Numbered from the stretch's first letter, positions 50,701 to 62,217 are shown. The stretch: 64,000 bases of DNA from Mesostigma viride (GCA_009746045.1 RPFO01000667.1:386721-450720); one strand, 5' to 3'. Numbers and translations: made by a program. The notes: generated by a model from the letters alone, not told the origin.

Positions 50701-51371
50701 CTTGGCAGCACGCAATGCCTGGAGGCGGGCAGCAACGGGGTCGGCAATTCATGGTGGGGCCACAGCACCAGCAGAGCATATGAAAAGTGCTGTACAGGAC
50801 CAAGTACATGTAGCATACATATACCTGCAGCGTATATGGGACTCGGACAAAGATTCTTGTTTCAGCAACACCGACTGGCAATGGTGACGCTATGGTATGG
50901 CGACAGGCTTCCCAAGAGGAAGAGCTTGGGCAGCTGGTGGCTATCGGAGGAAACGGGCACGTACCCTACCTTAATTCCTATTTACGTAGTAGTATTGACT
51001 CTAACCCCTTCAGCGTTACCTGCGCGACTAGGGGAACCAGATGTCACTTACCGTCGTTCCGTGTAAGGGACTACCTCGAGATTCGTGACGTATATGTAAG
51101 TCCCGAAGGAGCAAGCGACGGCTGTCATGATCCCAATTCGTCGCCAATCTCGCTGTGGCCCCTGCTTTCTGAAATGCACGTACCCATCTGTGAAATAGGC
51201 ACGGCGGAGCCCAAATCTACTTGCGGGCAAGGGCAAGATTCTACTAACTGCGGTCACACTACCCACTGGATAACGGGCAGCGGCGGCGCAAGAAACGGCC
51301 GACGGGGCCTCTGTGCCCAACACCCGGGAAACATGCCTCAACGCATGGCGCAAACGAGAAATGCGAGACAT
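43564..51371 (-). CDS. OMA1: OMA1-like mitochondrial M48 zinc metallopeptidase
   Basis: ATP-independent zinc protease of the M48 family, OMA1 type, which in other eukaryotes acts in mitochondrial inner-membrane quality control. Eight minus-strand exons: 51371-51052, 50718-50658, 49551-49357, 47763-47695, 45931-45777, 44664-44580, 43754-43690, 43627-43564. The sum is 1014 nt (337 aa) with all phases consistent. Exon 1 is Arg/Ser/Ala-rich like a mitochondrial presequence, then a likely membrane segment and YVTNLEVVPYTERR. Exon 3 has the family motif NAFVLPGGK. The HExxH zinc site (H214, E215, H218) is split exactly between exons 4 (VVAHE) and 5 (VGHAVARH). The third ligand region is ELEAD in exon 6, and exon 7 ends PSFLSTHPHTE. 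The exon 6 donor (GTCGGT) and the short last exon are least certain. The gene converges on the Mpv17-like gene. Confidence 0.92.
43838..44470 (+). repeat. 36-bp minisatellite, about 17 copies
   Basis: Unit TATGACCAGCAAACAGTAAC plus AATGCTAACAGACAGC in the OMA1 intron between exons 6 and 7. Because 36 is a multiple of three, all frames stay open. Confidence 0.95.
44746..44791 (+). repeat. (AAT)n microsatellite
   Basis: About 15 AAT units in the OMA1 intron between exons 5 and 6. Confidence 0.9.
46237..46548 (+). repeat. About 55-bp array with ACATATACTCCCAACGGAG and ATTA runs
   Basis: Five units of ATGGCTCACCTACATATACT followed by CCCAACGGAGGTATGTTACT and (ATTA)n, in the OMA1 intron between exons 4 and 5. 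The core is shared with the foldback element at 54.7 kb. Confidence 0.88.
48365..49292 (+). repeat. 22-23-bp minisatellite, about 40 copies
   Basis: Unit GATGGGGAAGGTGAGATGTA plus GCA, with variants ATGAAACA and GGGAAGG. Fills the OMA1 intron between exons 3 and 4. Confidence 0.95.
49311..49346 (+). repeat. Interstitial plant-type telomere repeat (CCCTAAA)5
   Basis: Five perfect CCCTAAA units between the 22-bp minisatellite and OMA1 exon 3. It is internal, with unique sequence on both sides, so it does not mark a chromosome end here. Confidence 0.92.
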
Positions 51372-51539
51372 TGTAGGATCGCAGTAAACGGTGATTCCTT
51401 ATTCGCGCGGGGCCCTCGTTTGAGGGTGGCCAATGGACTGTTGCTAAAAAAAAGCGAAAGAGCCGAATCAGAGAATTCGAGGGCAATTCGCTTATGACAG
51501 GGCTTGTGGCTATAAACCCTCAGGTAGCAGCGCTGCACT

Positions 51540-52425
51540 AAAACTCGTCTTCATCGATTGCGATTGGCTTCAGAGGTAATTAACACGAGGTGCCATGTCA
51601 AGTTGTCAACCGGCAAATTGCGCTCCATCCCCACGTGTTTCTGCTTGCGTCCGCTCCCATGTGGCAATTAACTATTTGAGCCACGTGGCGCCACTCTGAA
51701 TGTTTTATGTTGTGGTTTACAAGCTCTTGGCTTCTTGAGATTGCGCGGGGTCCGGCCATTCGAGGCCGATGCCGCGATGCACGTGACCACTGATCATGTG
51801 ACAGCTAACGGTGACAGCTTCGGTGACCATTGACTCCGAAAGTCCGAATCTCCCATCGGCCGAGAGCACCGCGATCCACCGGCCGCGGCCGAACAGCCGA
51901 AGCCATACCTCGATGGTAGCCACAATTAGGGCATGTCTGCGTCCTGGTGCCGAATTATTGGAATTAATGAATCCTCACCGCGTCGTGGACCCGTGGTCCA
52001 CCGACATGCAGTGTTCAACAAGTATTCGTTATTAATTCGGTATACTTTCGGTATTCGGTGGGGTTTTTAAGGCCTACCAAATAATTTGGTACATCAATCC
52101 GGTAAATATTCGATATTATTCGGTACCCCTTGTTTTAGTGCACGAATCAATGATCATGAAGCCATACCGCTCGTCACCCCCATCGCCGGAGTGATGGCAA
52201 GGTAATGGACAGCCATATCTTGTGTTCATGACTTCATATATAGTGCAAATTGTGACAAGTAATCAACTGAATGCACAACTACGCAAATGCAGGAATCAAC
52301 CAAGCAATCATATAAGGGCCATACACTGGCATTGCTTCAATAATGTTTGGTCCACTGTTCACAAGCAACTAAAGTAAGCACTTGCATGAGCAGGCCGGGT
52401 GGTGGAAGCCTAGCACCACAGAGCA
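51540..52425. other. Gene-free stretch upstream of the OMA1-like gene
   Basis: No recognisable coding region, repeat array or mobile element. The part next to 51371 should hold the OMA1 promoter and 5' UTR, but no specific motif stands out. Confidence 0.4.
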
Positions 52426-52796
52426 CGTTACCATATTATTCTAGCATTAATAAAAGCATCAAAATTAATCCAAATGCTATGCATGCTATACAAATACATT
52501 AGATTAACCTCGTCACCGTCCACGTTTGCCGCCGCCTGGCCCTGATCATCACCATCGTCCCACACATTGGGCTCATCCAGCTCCCAGCTGCATGGACTGG
52601 ACGGAGGCCTGGAGCTGCTCGTGGCGCTTCCTCTGCCTCTTGCCCTCCCTGAAGAACTGCTTGCATGGCCAGCCTTGCATCCTTGGGAACCTTGTCGCAC
52701 GCTCGGACGTTTGCTCACTTTTCACCGGCGATGATGTCACTGGGCATGTGTCCCTTCACCATAAGTACGGAAGCCGTGAAATTTCAATCGCAATAA

Positions 52797-53831
52797 TTGC
52801 ACTCAGTCATGGAGGTTCTTCTGCTTGTAATTCTTGCCCAGCCTTTTGACATACAGTGCACCAGGCCGGATCTTCGATCCTTGCGTGCTAGGCGCCACGC
52901 CCCTTACCACCACCTTGACCGAATCCTCCATCCGCTCATTCCTAAAGGAGGCCCTCGCGCAGCACGTGGCCCCCCTCGCTGCAGATGTGGCAGCCATGGG
53001 CAGCACGCTGGCTGCCGAGCTCACCCTCCTCTCCACCATCTCCACCGCCACCTCCACCCTCCTCGCCTCCTCCACCGCCACCACCCCCACCTCCGTTCTC
53101 GGATGCCATCACCGCCCAGCTCCGCGACATCGACTAGCGCCTCACTCAAGGACAACGCCATCGCCATCGAGGCGGTCCTGCAAAACACCGCATGCAGGCC
53201 TCACCGCCCAGGTAGTGAAGGACATTGCCACCAAGCCAGCCCCCGCTGGCCCGGCTGGCGATGCTCCTCCCACCGGCAGACCTGGGCGGACACACCACCT
53301 CCAACACCTCCGCCGTCGCACCACAGCTCCAGCAGCAGATGCTCGACCTCCGCCGGCGAAGAGGCCGAGCTTGCCAAGCGCAGGCTCCACGTCATCGTCA
53401 AGAACTTCGACCTGGTGGAAGGTGAGAATTCTGAGAAGCTTGCACGTGCGTTTGAGAGCAAAATCCTTGGTCGCATGGGCCTTACTGGTGAGATCGAGCT
53501 GGTCGCCCACCGTCTTCCCCGCCCGCGGGGTATTAAAGGCAGGGGCGCCCCCGCTTCTTCTCACCCGGCGGACAAGATTTCTTTTAATTCTCAGACGCCG
53601 CAAGCGGCTCGAGAAGACGCCCTTCACCCTGGACGACGACTTGACCCTGGCGCAGCAACATGCACCGGCGACGGAAGCTATGGCCGACCTACCTCCAGCT
53701 CCGGCAGACCGCGGCGGGGAAGCCGGTGTACCGGAAGGGGGCGACCATCTACGTCGGCCACAAGCCCTCAGGGCCAGTGGCACGTGACCCCCGCCGGCGG
53801 CCCCATGGCACCTCCAGACAGCCCAGCTTAG
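52797..53831 (+). pseudogene. LINE ORF1-like protein, frameshifted
   Basis: Pieces of one ORF1 spread over two or three frames. An N-terminal helix (SFLKEALAQHVAPLAADVA) is followed by a Pro/Ser/Thr-rich linker, an RRM-like segment (AKRRLHVIVKNFDLVEGENS, then KILGRMGLTGEIELVAHRLP), and a basic core (RTRFLLILRRRKRLEKT, then PFTLDDDLTLAQQ). It aligns by eye with the ORF1-like part at 59.1-58.6 kb. At least two frameshifts make it a pseudogene. The 53.83-54.2 kb stretch after it looks like the element's 3' UTR; part of it is repeated at 54.13-54.19 kb. Confidence 0.72.
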
Positions 53832-54199
53832 GCCTTAGGGGAATACAGCAGTAGTAGCACTTGTAGTAGAATAGTAAGGCCTAGCCGTGGCCTTGTTGTA
53901 CATGTACATTGTACACCTATTATGGGCCCCGGCCGGCCCCGCTACCAGCTGATGCCTTAGCATTATTTAACAATGTACATGTGTGCCTATGATGTGCCAC
54001 ACACCAGATGATGCCTAGCTTGATTTAGCTATGAGCATGCTGTGCCCACGCAGAGAGCTGCTCTCTGCTGAGATGCCACACTCTAGCCAATATATTGTCT
54101 AGCCATGATGATCTTGCCCCCTGAGTCTGTCGGCGCCCAGCCGGGCTCAGGCTTAGGTGCCTGAATACAGCAGTGGTGGGCAGGTGCACTTCGTGCATG

Positions 54200-54700
54200 C
54201 ACCCAGAGTAGGTGGCAGTTTACATTCCCCCACCCAGGTGCATGCAGGAAGTAGTCAAGAGTGTATTAAAGTGTTTTTGTTTTTGTTATTATTATTACTC
54301 TTTACTTTGTCTTTATTTATTATTGTTCGTATTATCAATTTTTACACTTTCTTTTCTTATTTCTTTCTTTCTTTCTCTTTTTTCTTTTTCCCTCTGTAAT
54401 TTATACTCCTTACTACTTATTCTTTAAGCCCCTTCGTGTATGTGTGTATGCTTGCCCTCTTTTCCTTCTTAGTTTTGGTAATTGTTTGTGTTGGTCGTGG
54501 TGGTGGTGTGTGTGTATGTGTGTTTTCCCTATCAACCTTTAAATCTTGTTGTTACCCTCTGTCTCTCCCTCCATGCAGGTCTACCTAGAGATAGACACTG
54601 CGGCTCCCGCGACCTTCGCGTTTTTCCTCTCAGACAACTACCCTAGTCCTTCCACGGCGTTGGATCGCCTTGCGTCCAGGCATAGTTGTCTCACTTCATA
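54200..54700. other. Pyrimidine-rich gene-free stretch
   Basis: T/C-rich sequence (TTTCTTTCTTTCTCTTTTTTC) after the ORF1-like pseudogene. Nothing coding is recognised; it may be the tail of that LINE copy. Confidence 0.4.
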
Positions 54701-54872
54701 AAAAGCCATATGCCCCTTCTCAGGGCTAATATGTGCTACATATACTCCCAACGGAGTTTTGTTCCTAATTAATCAATTAATGCCTCTTATTTAATTTCAA
54801 AATAAAAATAAAAATAAAAATATTATAACATGACTCCGTTGGGAGATCATGTAGCACATATTTCTTGCTGGA
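54700..54872. mobile_element. Foldback element with ACATATACTCCCAACGGAG arms
   Basis: TGTGCTACATATACTCCCAA at 54731 is followed about 95 bp later by its inverted form ending at about 54860. The outer part (AAGCCATATGCCCCTTCTC) and the arm recur inverted at 11955-12022 in a CFAP46 intron, and the arm core also recurs in the OMA1 intron array at 46242-46545. Confidence 0.65.
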
Positions 54873-56149
54873 TGGATGGAGGTCGGGGCAAAGCCGCGAA
54901 AGTCAAAAACTGGCTACTAATCTAACTCTAAGCTAATCTAATCTAGAAAACCCTAGCTACTCTACTCAGCAAAGCGCCCCTTCAGGACTCTTGGGGGGAG
55001 GGGGCTCAGTTGCCCAGAGGGGCTGGCGTGTGAGCCTGGACAAGGCGCCTTCCACCTGACTTCTTGCATGTTCTGCATAGCAGTCCAAGCAAGAGAGAGG
55101 GTGTGAATGTGGTGTTCAAACGGGGCTGGGACCACTAGGTCGGCCAGCAGCTGCTGACAGTGCATCGGTATAGTAGGTCATGGCATGTTTACCCATCTTT
55201 CTATAGGAATGTCCTTGGGGCCAGGCGAGGTCAGAATATGACGCCCCGGCTGGCCAAGCCGCTGGGGGCCGGCCAGGCCAAGGTCAGTGTCTGTAACTGA
55301 CTGCATGGTGCGAGCAAGATGTCCTACAAATGCTATCCTATAAGCTGCCTAATCTCGTCCGAAATGCGAGGCATGCCCTGGTACAAAGATTCTAAAGACC
55401 TATGTGTGGAAAACCCTACATTCAGGCCGCCTGGCGTAGCATCCTGGTTACCGTGCCGTCTAGCTTGGCGGCCATATGTGCAGTGTGTCCGTGAGCGCTC
55501 ATGCCTCGGCGCCATAGCTAGGTGAGCACCGTGATCGAGGACCAGCCGACCTTGAAGAGCATTCGCTTGCGGTGCTCGCCCAGGTCCTTCGAGTGCCAGT
55601 AGGTTTTGAGCGAACGATGCCTAGCCCAGGCCAGGCCGATGCGGATGTCCACATATTGTCGGCGGTGTCGGGGAGCAGGCTCCCCAGCAGTTTGAAGCGA
55701 TCACGGAACGGGACCTCCGTCCCGTCTAGCAGCCGCGGCAGCGCGGCGGTCGACTGGTAGCCCCAATGACCATCGCCTCGGTTTTGACGCTAATCTCCAA
55801 CCCCACCGGCCGCCCGGCCGCGCCTCTAAGCCCAGTGAGTCCAGCCAGGTCTGACTGTGCTCGGGGCGCTCGATGAGGGTGGTATCATCAGCATAATTAA
55901 ATCAGGTCGGACAGGCAGTAGCCAGGGCCGCCGCCGCCGTGTTCGCGCACGTTAAGGATGTCCAAGCTGGGCTCGATCGACCCCCTAGCTTGCACGTGCC
56001 TGGCGCATGACGTGACCCACGACAATAATTTGCCCAGGTATGGCCGGGGACAGGACACAACCTCGCCACGGCACCTCGTGGTGAAGGGGAAATGGTGGGG
56101 TGGTGCCCTCCGCAGTCCGCACTACTGCCTGTGAGCCCTCATCATACCA

Positions 56150-56672
56150 AGGAGACAACCAGCGCAGCTGGCCAGAAATCGGGAGAATCCGGACCATGGA
56201 TGGTAGCTCGAGCCTGCCGTACGTTATCTTGTCCGCGTGTTCGAGTCGTTCAGGATGATGAATATGAATGGGGATGGAAATGTGTACGTAGCCTTGTGCA
56301 TTGAAGTTATGGCTGGCTTACGTGTAGAGCGACTAGATGACCTAGACGGTGGGGCCGGAAACAGCTTGCTTGATCAGGGCGTGTGTTTCGAGCCTAACTG
56401 GCCGGGAGTGTCTAGTGGTGAGCACCATTGCTGCAGCAAATGGAAAAATTGCGCATGCGATCGCTCTCCCACCATGCATTTACGAGGAAAAACCCGCAAA
56501 TGGAAAACCACTGAAAAGGTCTAGCTAGTCAGTCATTACGTTAGCCATGCCATGATTCCAAACGTCCAAGAACTGCACACGGTGCATGCATGCAAAGGAA
56601 AAACTCCGGAGGATGTCCATCACTTTCAAATGTGCGGCGGGAACCAAAAGCCCGCCATACAGCCGGCGAATG
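56150..56672 (-). mobile_element. SINE-like repeat, full-length copy B, inserted in a LINE RT domain
   Basis: About 520 bp with the same 5' (GCGGGCTTTTGGTTCCCGCC) and 3' (GGTTGTCTCCTTG) ends as copy A. It separates LINE RT motif A from motif B. The flanks read CGGCTGTATG before and GGTATGATGAGG after, suggesting a short (about 5-bp) target-site duplication. The interrupted coding sequence gives exact element boundaries. Confidence 0.8.
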
Positions 56673-58613
56673 GCAGCAATAAACGCTGGGGGCCGGCCGG
56701 CACTCGGTCCAGAGCTAAGATGGCCCAAAGAGCCTCCCAGAGGACCGTGTCGAAAGCCTTATTAGTATAGTCAACAAAAATGAAGCTAGACCAGCGGAAA
56801 ACCATCAGGGCAAATGCGACGCCACCTCAGCCTCCACCATCAACCGACGCGCCACAAATACAGCCATGACAGTGTTACGGTCACGTCGGAAACCCATCTG
56901 AGACTCACCCAGGTGGGGGTCCAGTGCGGCGCGGAGCTTGTGCAGCATCATGCGCATGAAGACCTTCAGCGCGGCGCTCTGGAGGCAGACATCCCGATAG
57001 TTATACCGGGGTCAGCAGCAGAGCCCTTCTTGTACAGCAGTGACTCGGATCGATGGCCGTCTGCCACTCGGCAGGCGGGGGCTCATCGGAGAGCAGGACA
57101 CGGTTGCAGAACGCCAGCAGAAGCTCCCGCACCGCCAGGTCAGGGGTCTTCAGCAGCTCAGCCGAAAGGTGGTCGGACCGACCGCCGCGTCGTACCGCAG
57201 GCGAGCAAGGGCGCCGTCCAATTCCTTCAAGGTGGAGGGGTGGACGACGTCGTTGGTGGCAAGGCAGCCCTCCTGCAAGGCGGGGACTTGGACGTAGTCT
57301 GCAGCCGAGGAGCCGGGGGGCGCAGGCGGCGGGGGGGGTCCGGCAACACCGAGACGGGCGGCCGTCTCGGGGTGAAGCGGCGGGGGAGGGGCGCGAGCCC
57401 CACAGTGTCAAGGAAACATTGTGGGCTAACCAGCGGTGTGCAAGGCAGTGACCGGCGCTGTGCCATCGGTCCCCCGATCGACGGTGTGCTCCACCGGCCG
57501 GCGGCCAAGCGGCGATCGAGGTGGTACCACATGTCCTTGCCCTGTTTGCGAGCTTGGCAGGCCTTGGCATCCGCGATGCACTGGGTCGCCTCTGCGTCCT
57601 GAGCATGTGCGTAGGCCTCCACAAGGGCGGCCTTGGGCACCGGTTTCAGCAGCGGGTCCCGGTTACGCTTGAGGCGGTGCCGGGCGGCCAAGACCTTGGG
57701 GTCCTGGCAGTAGAGCGGGCCGGGGCGTCGGCGGGGCATGACCAGCAGGTGCCGGGCCCGGCGCCAGCAACGGGGCGCGGGCCGCAAAGCCGGCGGCCCC
57801 GCAAAAACAGCTGCGTTGGGAGTACCCTGGGCCAGCGCGCCGACGTCCGCCAGGGCGTCCAGAGCCTCCAGGTACGCCCGTCGTCCCCGGCCTGTTCCGC
57901 TCGTGCTCGGCATCCGTCCAGTCCTCAGGATCCCCCCGGACCGGGCGTAGCGCAGACCAGTCAGGACGAGCCACTTGGGCGCGGCGCTTGGGGGCGTGGA
58001 ACCGGAGCCGAATGGTCGATCGCACGCACCAACCGGTCGGGTCAGAGCACACCGTGCTGGTGGGGCGAACACTTGGGTATCCAGAACCGAAGTGCACCTT
58101 GGCTGCTGTACCACCACGTAGTCCAGACAGGCCTGACGGTCGTTGGGGCCCCGATTAAAGTGACCAAGTCCTGTGAGGGACGTTGGAAGTGGCAGTTAAT
58201 TCATTAATTAATACGCACGTGACTGCGTCACGTGGGTGCCAATACAGAGTAAAGGAACCTTCAACCCTATATACACAGCGAGAAGGAGGGAGGGCGCCCT
58301 AGCTTCTCTCACTGCCGCAGGTGGGCAGGCCACAGAGCGCTCTCTCCACGGCATGGTGCATCATGCCGCCGGGGGCGCAACACTGTGGGTGCAATACAAC
58401 CAGTGCAATACCATAGGTAGGCTGACGCATAGCTTATGCTACAAATGTGAGGTGGGCTCAAGACGTCGGCTAATTAAGGCGCAAGCTGATGGCCAGTTGG
58501 CCACTAGGTGCCAGAGCTAATTGAAGGTACTATAACGCTGTGCGCTATGTAATATCGTTTCAAGTGCTGTAATGCCTAAGCTATTCCGTCATCGATTGCC
58601 CCCATCTAGACAA

Positions 58614-59281
58614 CTAGCTGGAGTGCTCTATCCCGGGGAAGCCCGGGGGGGCTTTGACAGTTTCTTGTTGACATAGAGGTCCCCGCCCCGCCAGTACACT
58701 TGGGGCTTTTCGGGGTTGGTCTTGTGGCGGATGTAGTCGGGCCACTGATCGCGGCGTTGCTGCTGCTGGGCTGGCGTCAGGTCGTTGTCTAGCGACCAGG
58801 AGGTGTCCACCAGCTTCTTGCGGCGAGAGAGGAACCGAACTCGGGCTGTGTCCGCTGTGATGTCGCTGAAGGTGAGGACCACTGGAGGGGTCCCAGCCTT
58901 GCCCCGTGGATGGGGCAGGGGGTAGGCGCCCTGCAGTGCCGCACCTGGCAGCTGCATGCACGCCAAGAGCTGTTTCTTCAGCTCGTCGAGAAGAGATTCT
59001 GGGGTCTCCTCCGGCGGCATGTCGAAGCGCCTGAGGATGACCCGGCAGCGGCGACGGTCGCGGTCAGCGGCCTCGCGGCGCGTGTCTTCCAGCTCCTGGA
59101 GTGGCCGGTTGACAGCAACCATCCCGCTATCCCGCAAAAATGAAGAAAACAAGGAGGTGTTGTCGTTAGCAGCCGTGTCAGCAGGCGCAAAGCGACTGCC
59201 AGCAGTGCCCATGGGGAGCGTGGCGTTGGCGTCGAGCAGCATAACCAAGGAGTGGCGGGCCGGGGTGGTCCCGCCCCTCAA
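58614..59281 (-). pseudogene. Chimeric frame: LINE endonuclease fragment joined to an ORF1-like RNA-binding protein
   Basis: A 217-codon open frame. Its first 55 or so residues are the endonuclease piece (LLDANATLP to GMVAVN). The rest is an ORF1-type protein: a charged helix (ELEDTRREAADRDRRR), an RRM-like strand (CRVILRRFDM), a VRFLSRRKKLVDTSWSLDND core, and a basic end. The same ORF1 family, in plus orientation and frameshifted, lies at 52.8-53.83 kb. The junction is probably an insertion scar rather than a functional fusion. Confidence 0.7.
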
Positions 59282-59439
59282 GGCTATGCAAGTCCTCGAA
59301 GAACTTCTGGCGTTCCAACGGAGGTACTACATATGGGGTGCGTAACCCACCCCAACTGTGAGGTGGTGTTTAGACCGCCCGTCAGCTGAGGTGAAATTAA
59401 GGCGTGGGGTTAGAAACTTCAGCGTGCTGAGGCTGGCAG

Positions 59440-60200
59440 CTGCCACCATCTGCCTCCATATTACAGACAATTAAGCTAGGAGGCTGCCCGGGTGTGAGCC
59501 CGTCACGTCTAGGGTAGCACATGTCCATGCCGAGTCTATCACGAAAAGTCCACGGGTGGCAGCCCTGCCTCGCGCGGCCTGGGGCACCCCAGGTAAGGAC
59601 ATAACACCCAGGCTGGGCGCCGGGCGGGCTTGGTGCCAGCTAGTCTGTCCGATGTGTCTACCTGATCTGTGCAGGCCACTGATGTGCCCGGCTAGGCCTA
59701 GGCGCCCGCTGTGCCTAAGAATATGGGAAACACAGGGCAAATCAGCGTACAAATCCTCATTACTAATGTGCAAACCAAAGGGGATGGGCCTTGCGCAGCA
59801 TCTTGGTGACTTGCCGTCGAGGCGTTGCTCCAGCTGATCCTGCGTCAGTGTCCAGGTCTCGGCGCCGTAGGTCAGGATCGTCAGAATGAAGACCTTGAGG
59901 TCACGCATGACGATCCGGGGTAGGGCGGGGTTGCTCCACCAGCGGCGGTGGTCATGGAGTTGCGCCCACGCCATGCCGATCCGTGTCGTCAGGTCGTCCT
60001 CGAGGTCGGGAAGCCAACTGCCGAGTAGCTTGAAGCGGCCTCAAGTAGGGTAGTTGACCTCGGTGTCGTCTAAGAGGCGGAGTGTGGGCGGGCGCCCTGC
60101 CATGCCGAGAGCCAGGGGCTCCGTTTTGGGGCTGATTTCTAGACCAACCGCCCAAGCCTCGAGCCCCAGGCAGACCAGCCGAAGTTGGGCAGACTCCGGG
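59440..60200 (-). pseudogene. LINE ORF2 C-terminal fragment (second copy)
   Basis: Minus-strand copy of the LINE end seen at 37.9-38.5 kb: LEISPKTEPLALGMAGRP, an internal stop, then FKLLGSWLPDLEDDLTTRIG, MAWAQLHDHRRWWSNPALPR and TYGAETWTLTQDQLEQRLDG. It ends in the same 3' UTR. Truncated on its 5' side at about 60.2 kb, before the YADD motif, as expected for incomplete reverse transcription. Confidence 0.8.
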
Positions 60201-60671
60201 CCATCTATGGGTCCCAGCTAGCTTTCAATCAACTACTAGGTCCTATTTCAAAGATTTTAGTCATCAGGACTGCTGACCTACGGGCCCACTCATCGTCATC
60301 GCCACAGTCCCAGCAGGATTTGTGCTTCGTGCCGTGGCATGTGCATTCATTAAATTCACAAATTTTGAATATCAGAAATTGATGGCCAGAAATTTATGAC
60401 TGTATTGATCACGGGGCATAAATCTTCAACAAAACCATGCAGCAACAAGAAAGTTCGAATCAGAAACAAAATCAAACATACTAGGAGAAAGGAAAAAAAG
60501 GAAACCCCATGCATGCTCTTATCAACGGAGCTGCGGGTAACTGGAAACTTAACACTTCACAAGGCAGGCAAGAGCAAACAAGAGCAAACAAGAGCAAACA
60601 CACACGGAAAAACAAAACCAAAAAACTGTCAAACCGCCATGCAATAAAGACCCCTGAATTGATAGATGTAG

Positions 60672-60676
60672 TTACA
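60672..60676 (-). promoter_or_regulatory. TGTAA polyadenylation signal of the root-cap-domain gene
   Basis: On the minus strand TGTAA lies about 54 nt after the stop codon at 60730. Both sequence and distance suit a green-algal polyadenylation signal. Confidence 0.5.
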
Positions 60677-60729
60677 ACACGTAGACTACATGAGGCCGAT
60701 GCAACTACAACAACTGACCATGTCTATCC

Positions 60730-62217
60730 TTACTTATCATTTGCAAACTGGTTGAAGTGGCAATCGGTGGCAAAAATGCCCGTGGACGCATAATCCTCAG
60801 CAGAGCCCTCAAAGGCAGAACCCTCGGATTGGCGCGAGTACGATTGACCAAGAATGCCGTGAGCAGCGGGTGTGCCATTGAACTGCTTGATCTGAAGGTT
60901 AAGGAAGTTGGCGCCAGGGCCTGCGCCCGCCTCCCAGAAGGCAGCGCGGACCACCTCCACCTCAGCCACCAGGAGACCTGGTACGGAGACGAGCACACGC
61001 GTCTTGGAGCAAGAGACCGTGACGCCAGAAGGCAGCTTCTTCAGTGCGGTGCGGCCCAGCAGCGGCTCCTGCATCGGGACGGGGGCAGCAGCGCAAGTGG
61101 CAGCCAGACAACACATGGGATCGTGGAATGCTGAGTGCATCCCATCTGATGTGTCTGCGATTAGCCGTCAGCTCCAGGCAAGGCATGCATGCCCAGTGCG
61201 CTTGTGTCGTCCTCCTAAAACATGCAACCAAAGGCAGAGTGACAGAGAGTCGTTAGAAGATAAAATCGCACATTATATTTACTATTACATTAATAGTAAA
61301 GCTAAGAGCAATTCTGCCAAGTCAGGACACATTTACATGCAATGCAACATGTTAACGGCTGAATGCAGGCATGCCGTAAAGCCTTAATCAGGGACTTGAG
61401 TTGTGGGCATACCAAATACCATCACAGGAGTCTTAGACTCATGGGGCCTTGGTAGCTATCACGCCACAGCTTGCACATACCCCGTTGATGCGAACGGTGC
61501 CAAATGACACCGCGTAGGGAGTATCCGGCACTAGCAGCGCGTCGATGAGGATGCGGTCATTGCCGTGCATGATGCTGATCTGGTCCATCCACGTGCGGCC
61601 GTCTGGCTGGGACCCAGCCGCCGGCCCCTTGCTGTCCACGGCGCCCATGAAATGCGCGCTCACGTGCACCTGCTTGTCGGTCAGGATGCAGTAGCTGTGG
61701 CCCGCGATGCCGTTAAAGTCGAACCGCTGCCCCGTGGCCGTGGTGAAGTGGGGGTCGGACACAACGGAGGGGGTGAGTTCGCGCAACACCGCGTCGACGT
61801 CAATGTCCATGACGGTTCCGATGACATCTTCAATGATGTCGACGATGGTGGCGGTCGTGCTCTGTGATCGGAGCAGGTCGCGCAGCGTGGTCCCTGCCAG
61901 GTAGCTGTCGACGTACGCAGATATCGCCAGGGCGACCTGCCCCGGTGTCCTCCCCTGCAACAGGTGGCGCGCCCCGGACGAACCAGACGAGTTTGACACA
62001 AGACCAGTCGTGATGGTTACGGCGCAGTCGGGCAGCCCCAGCAAGGAATCGTTAAGCGCTGCCTTGATCGCTGCCTTGATGTGAGGCAGGTCGAGGTCAA
62101 AGGAGGTGCAGTCCGCCAGGGTGAGGTTGATGGCCACGTCCACGACGTAGGGCGTCACGCAGTTGGCGCCCTCGTCGGGGACGTAGTTAAGGAAAACGCA
62201 GTTTGGGTTGACGGTAC
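60730..62217 (-). CDS. Secreted root-cap-domain protein (partial; two 3' exons)
   Basis: Two exons, 62217-61463 and 61068-60730, joined in phase 0. The first has a Ser/Gly region and RHLLQGRTPG, then the core DPHFTTATGQRFDFNGIAGH with CILTDKQVHVSAHFMG. This GDPHF...FDF...HINAHF pattern is that of the plant root-cap (LEA-like, VWD-related) domain. The second exon ends that domain with VLVSVPGLLVAEVEVV and HGILGQSYSR, as in plants. Asn-x-Ser/Thr sites (INLT, NSSG) and conserved cysteines fit an extracellular or wall protein. Upstream exons, including a signal peptide, were not found; the gene may begin beyond 62.3 kb. The exon donor at 61462 (GTGATA) is weak; an alternative GTATGT at 61476 breaks frame with the next exon. 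Confidence 0.7.

Larger units (their letters stand above)
55190..59345 (-). mobile_element. LINE ORF2 copy (APE endonuclease-RT) broken by two insertions
   Basis: Read on the minus strand, one ORF2 is visible in order. It starts with an endonuclease segment at 59.34-59.12 kb (ERQKFFEDLHSL, then LLDANATLP and NDNTSLFSSFLRDSGMVAVN). The endonuclease end follows at 58.16 kb (RGPNDRQACLDYVVVQQP). Next come the linker and the start of RT at 58.1-56.7 kb (SAELLKTPDLAVRELLLAFC, then motif A NKAFDTVLWEALWAI). Motif B lies at 56.13-56.02 kb (AEGTTPPFPLHHEVP, GCVLSP), motif C at about 55.9 kb (NYADDTTLIERPEHSQ), and a degraded thumb/C-terminal region reaches about 55.2 kb. Stops and frameshifts are common. 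It is interrupted at 59.12-58.17 kb and at 56.67-56.15 kb. Confidence 0.82.

Noticed and set aside
52428..52718. 96-codon minus-strand frame (Ser/Arg-rich)
   Set aside because: No recognisable domain, no conserved neighbour; possibly part of LINE debris.
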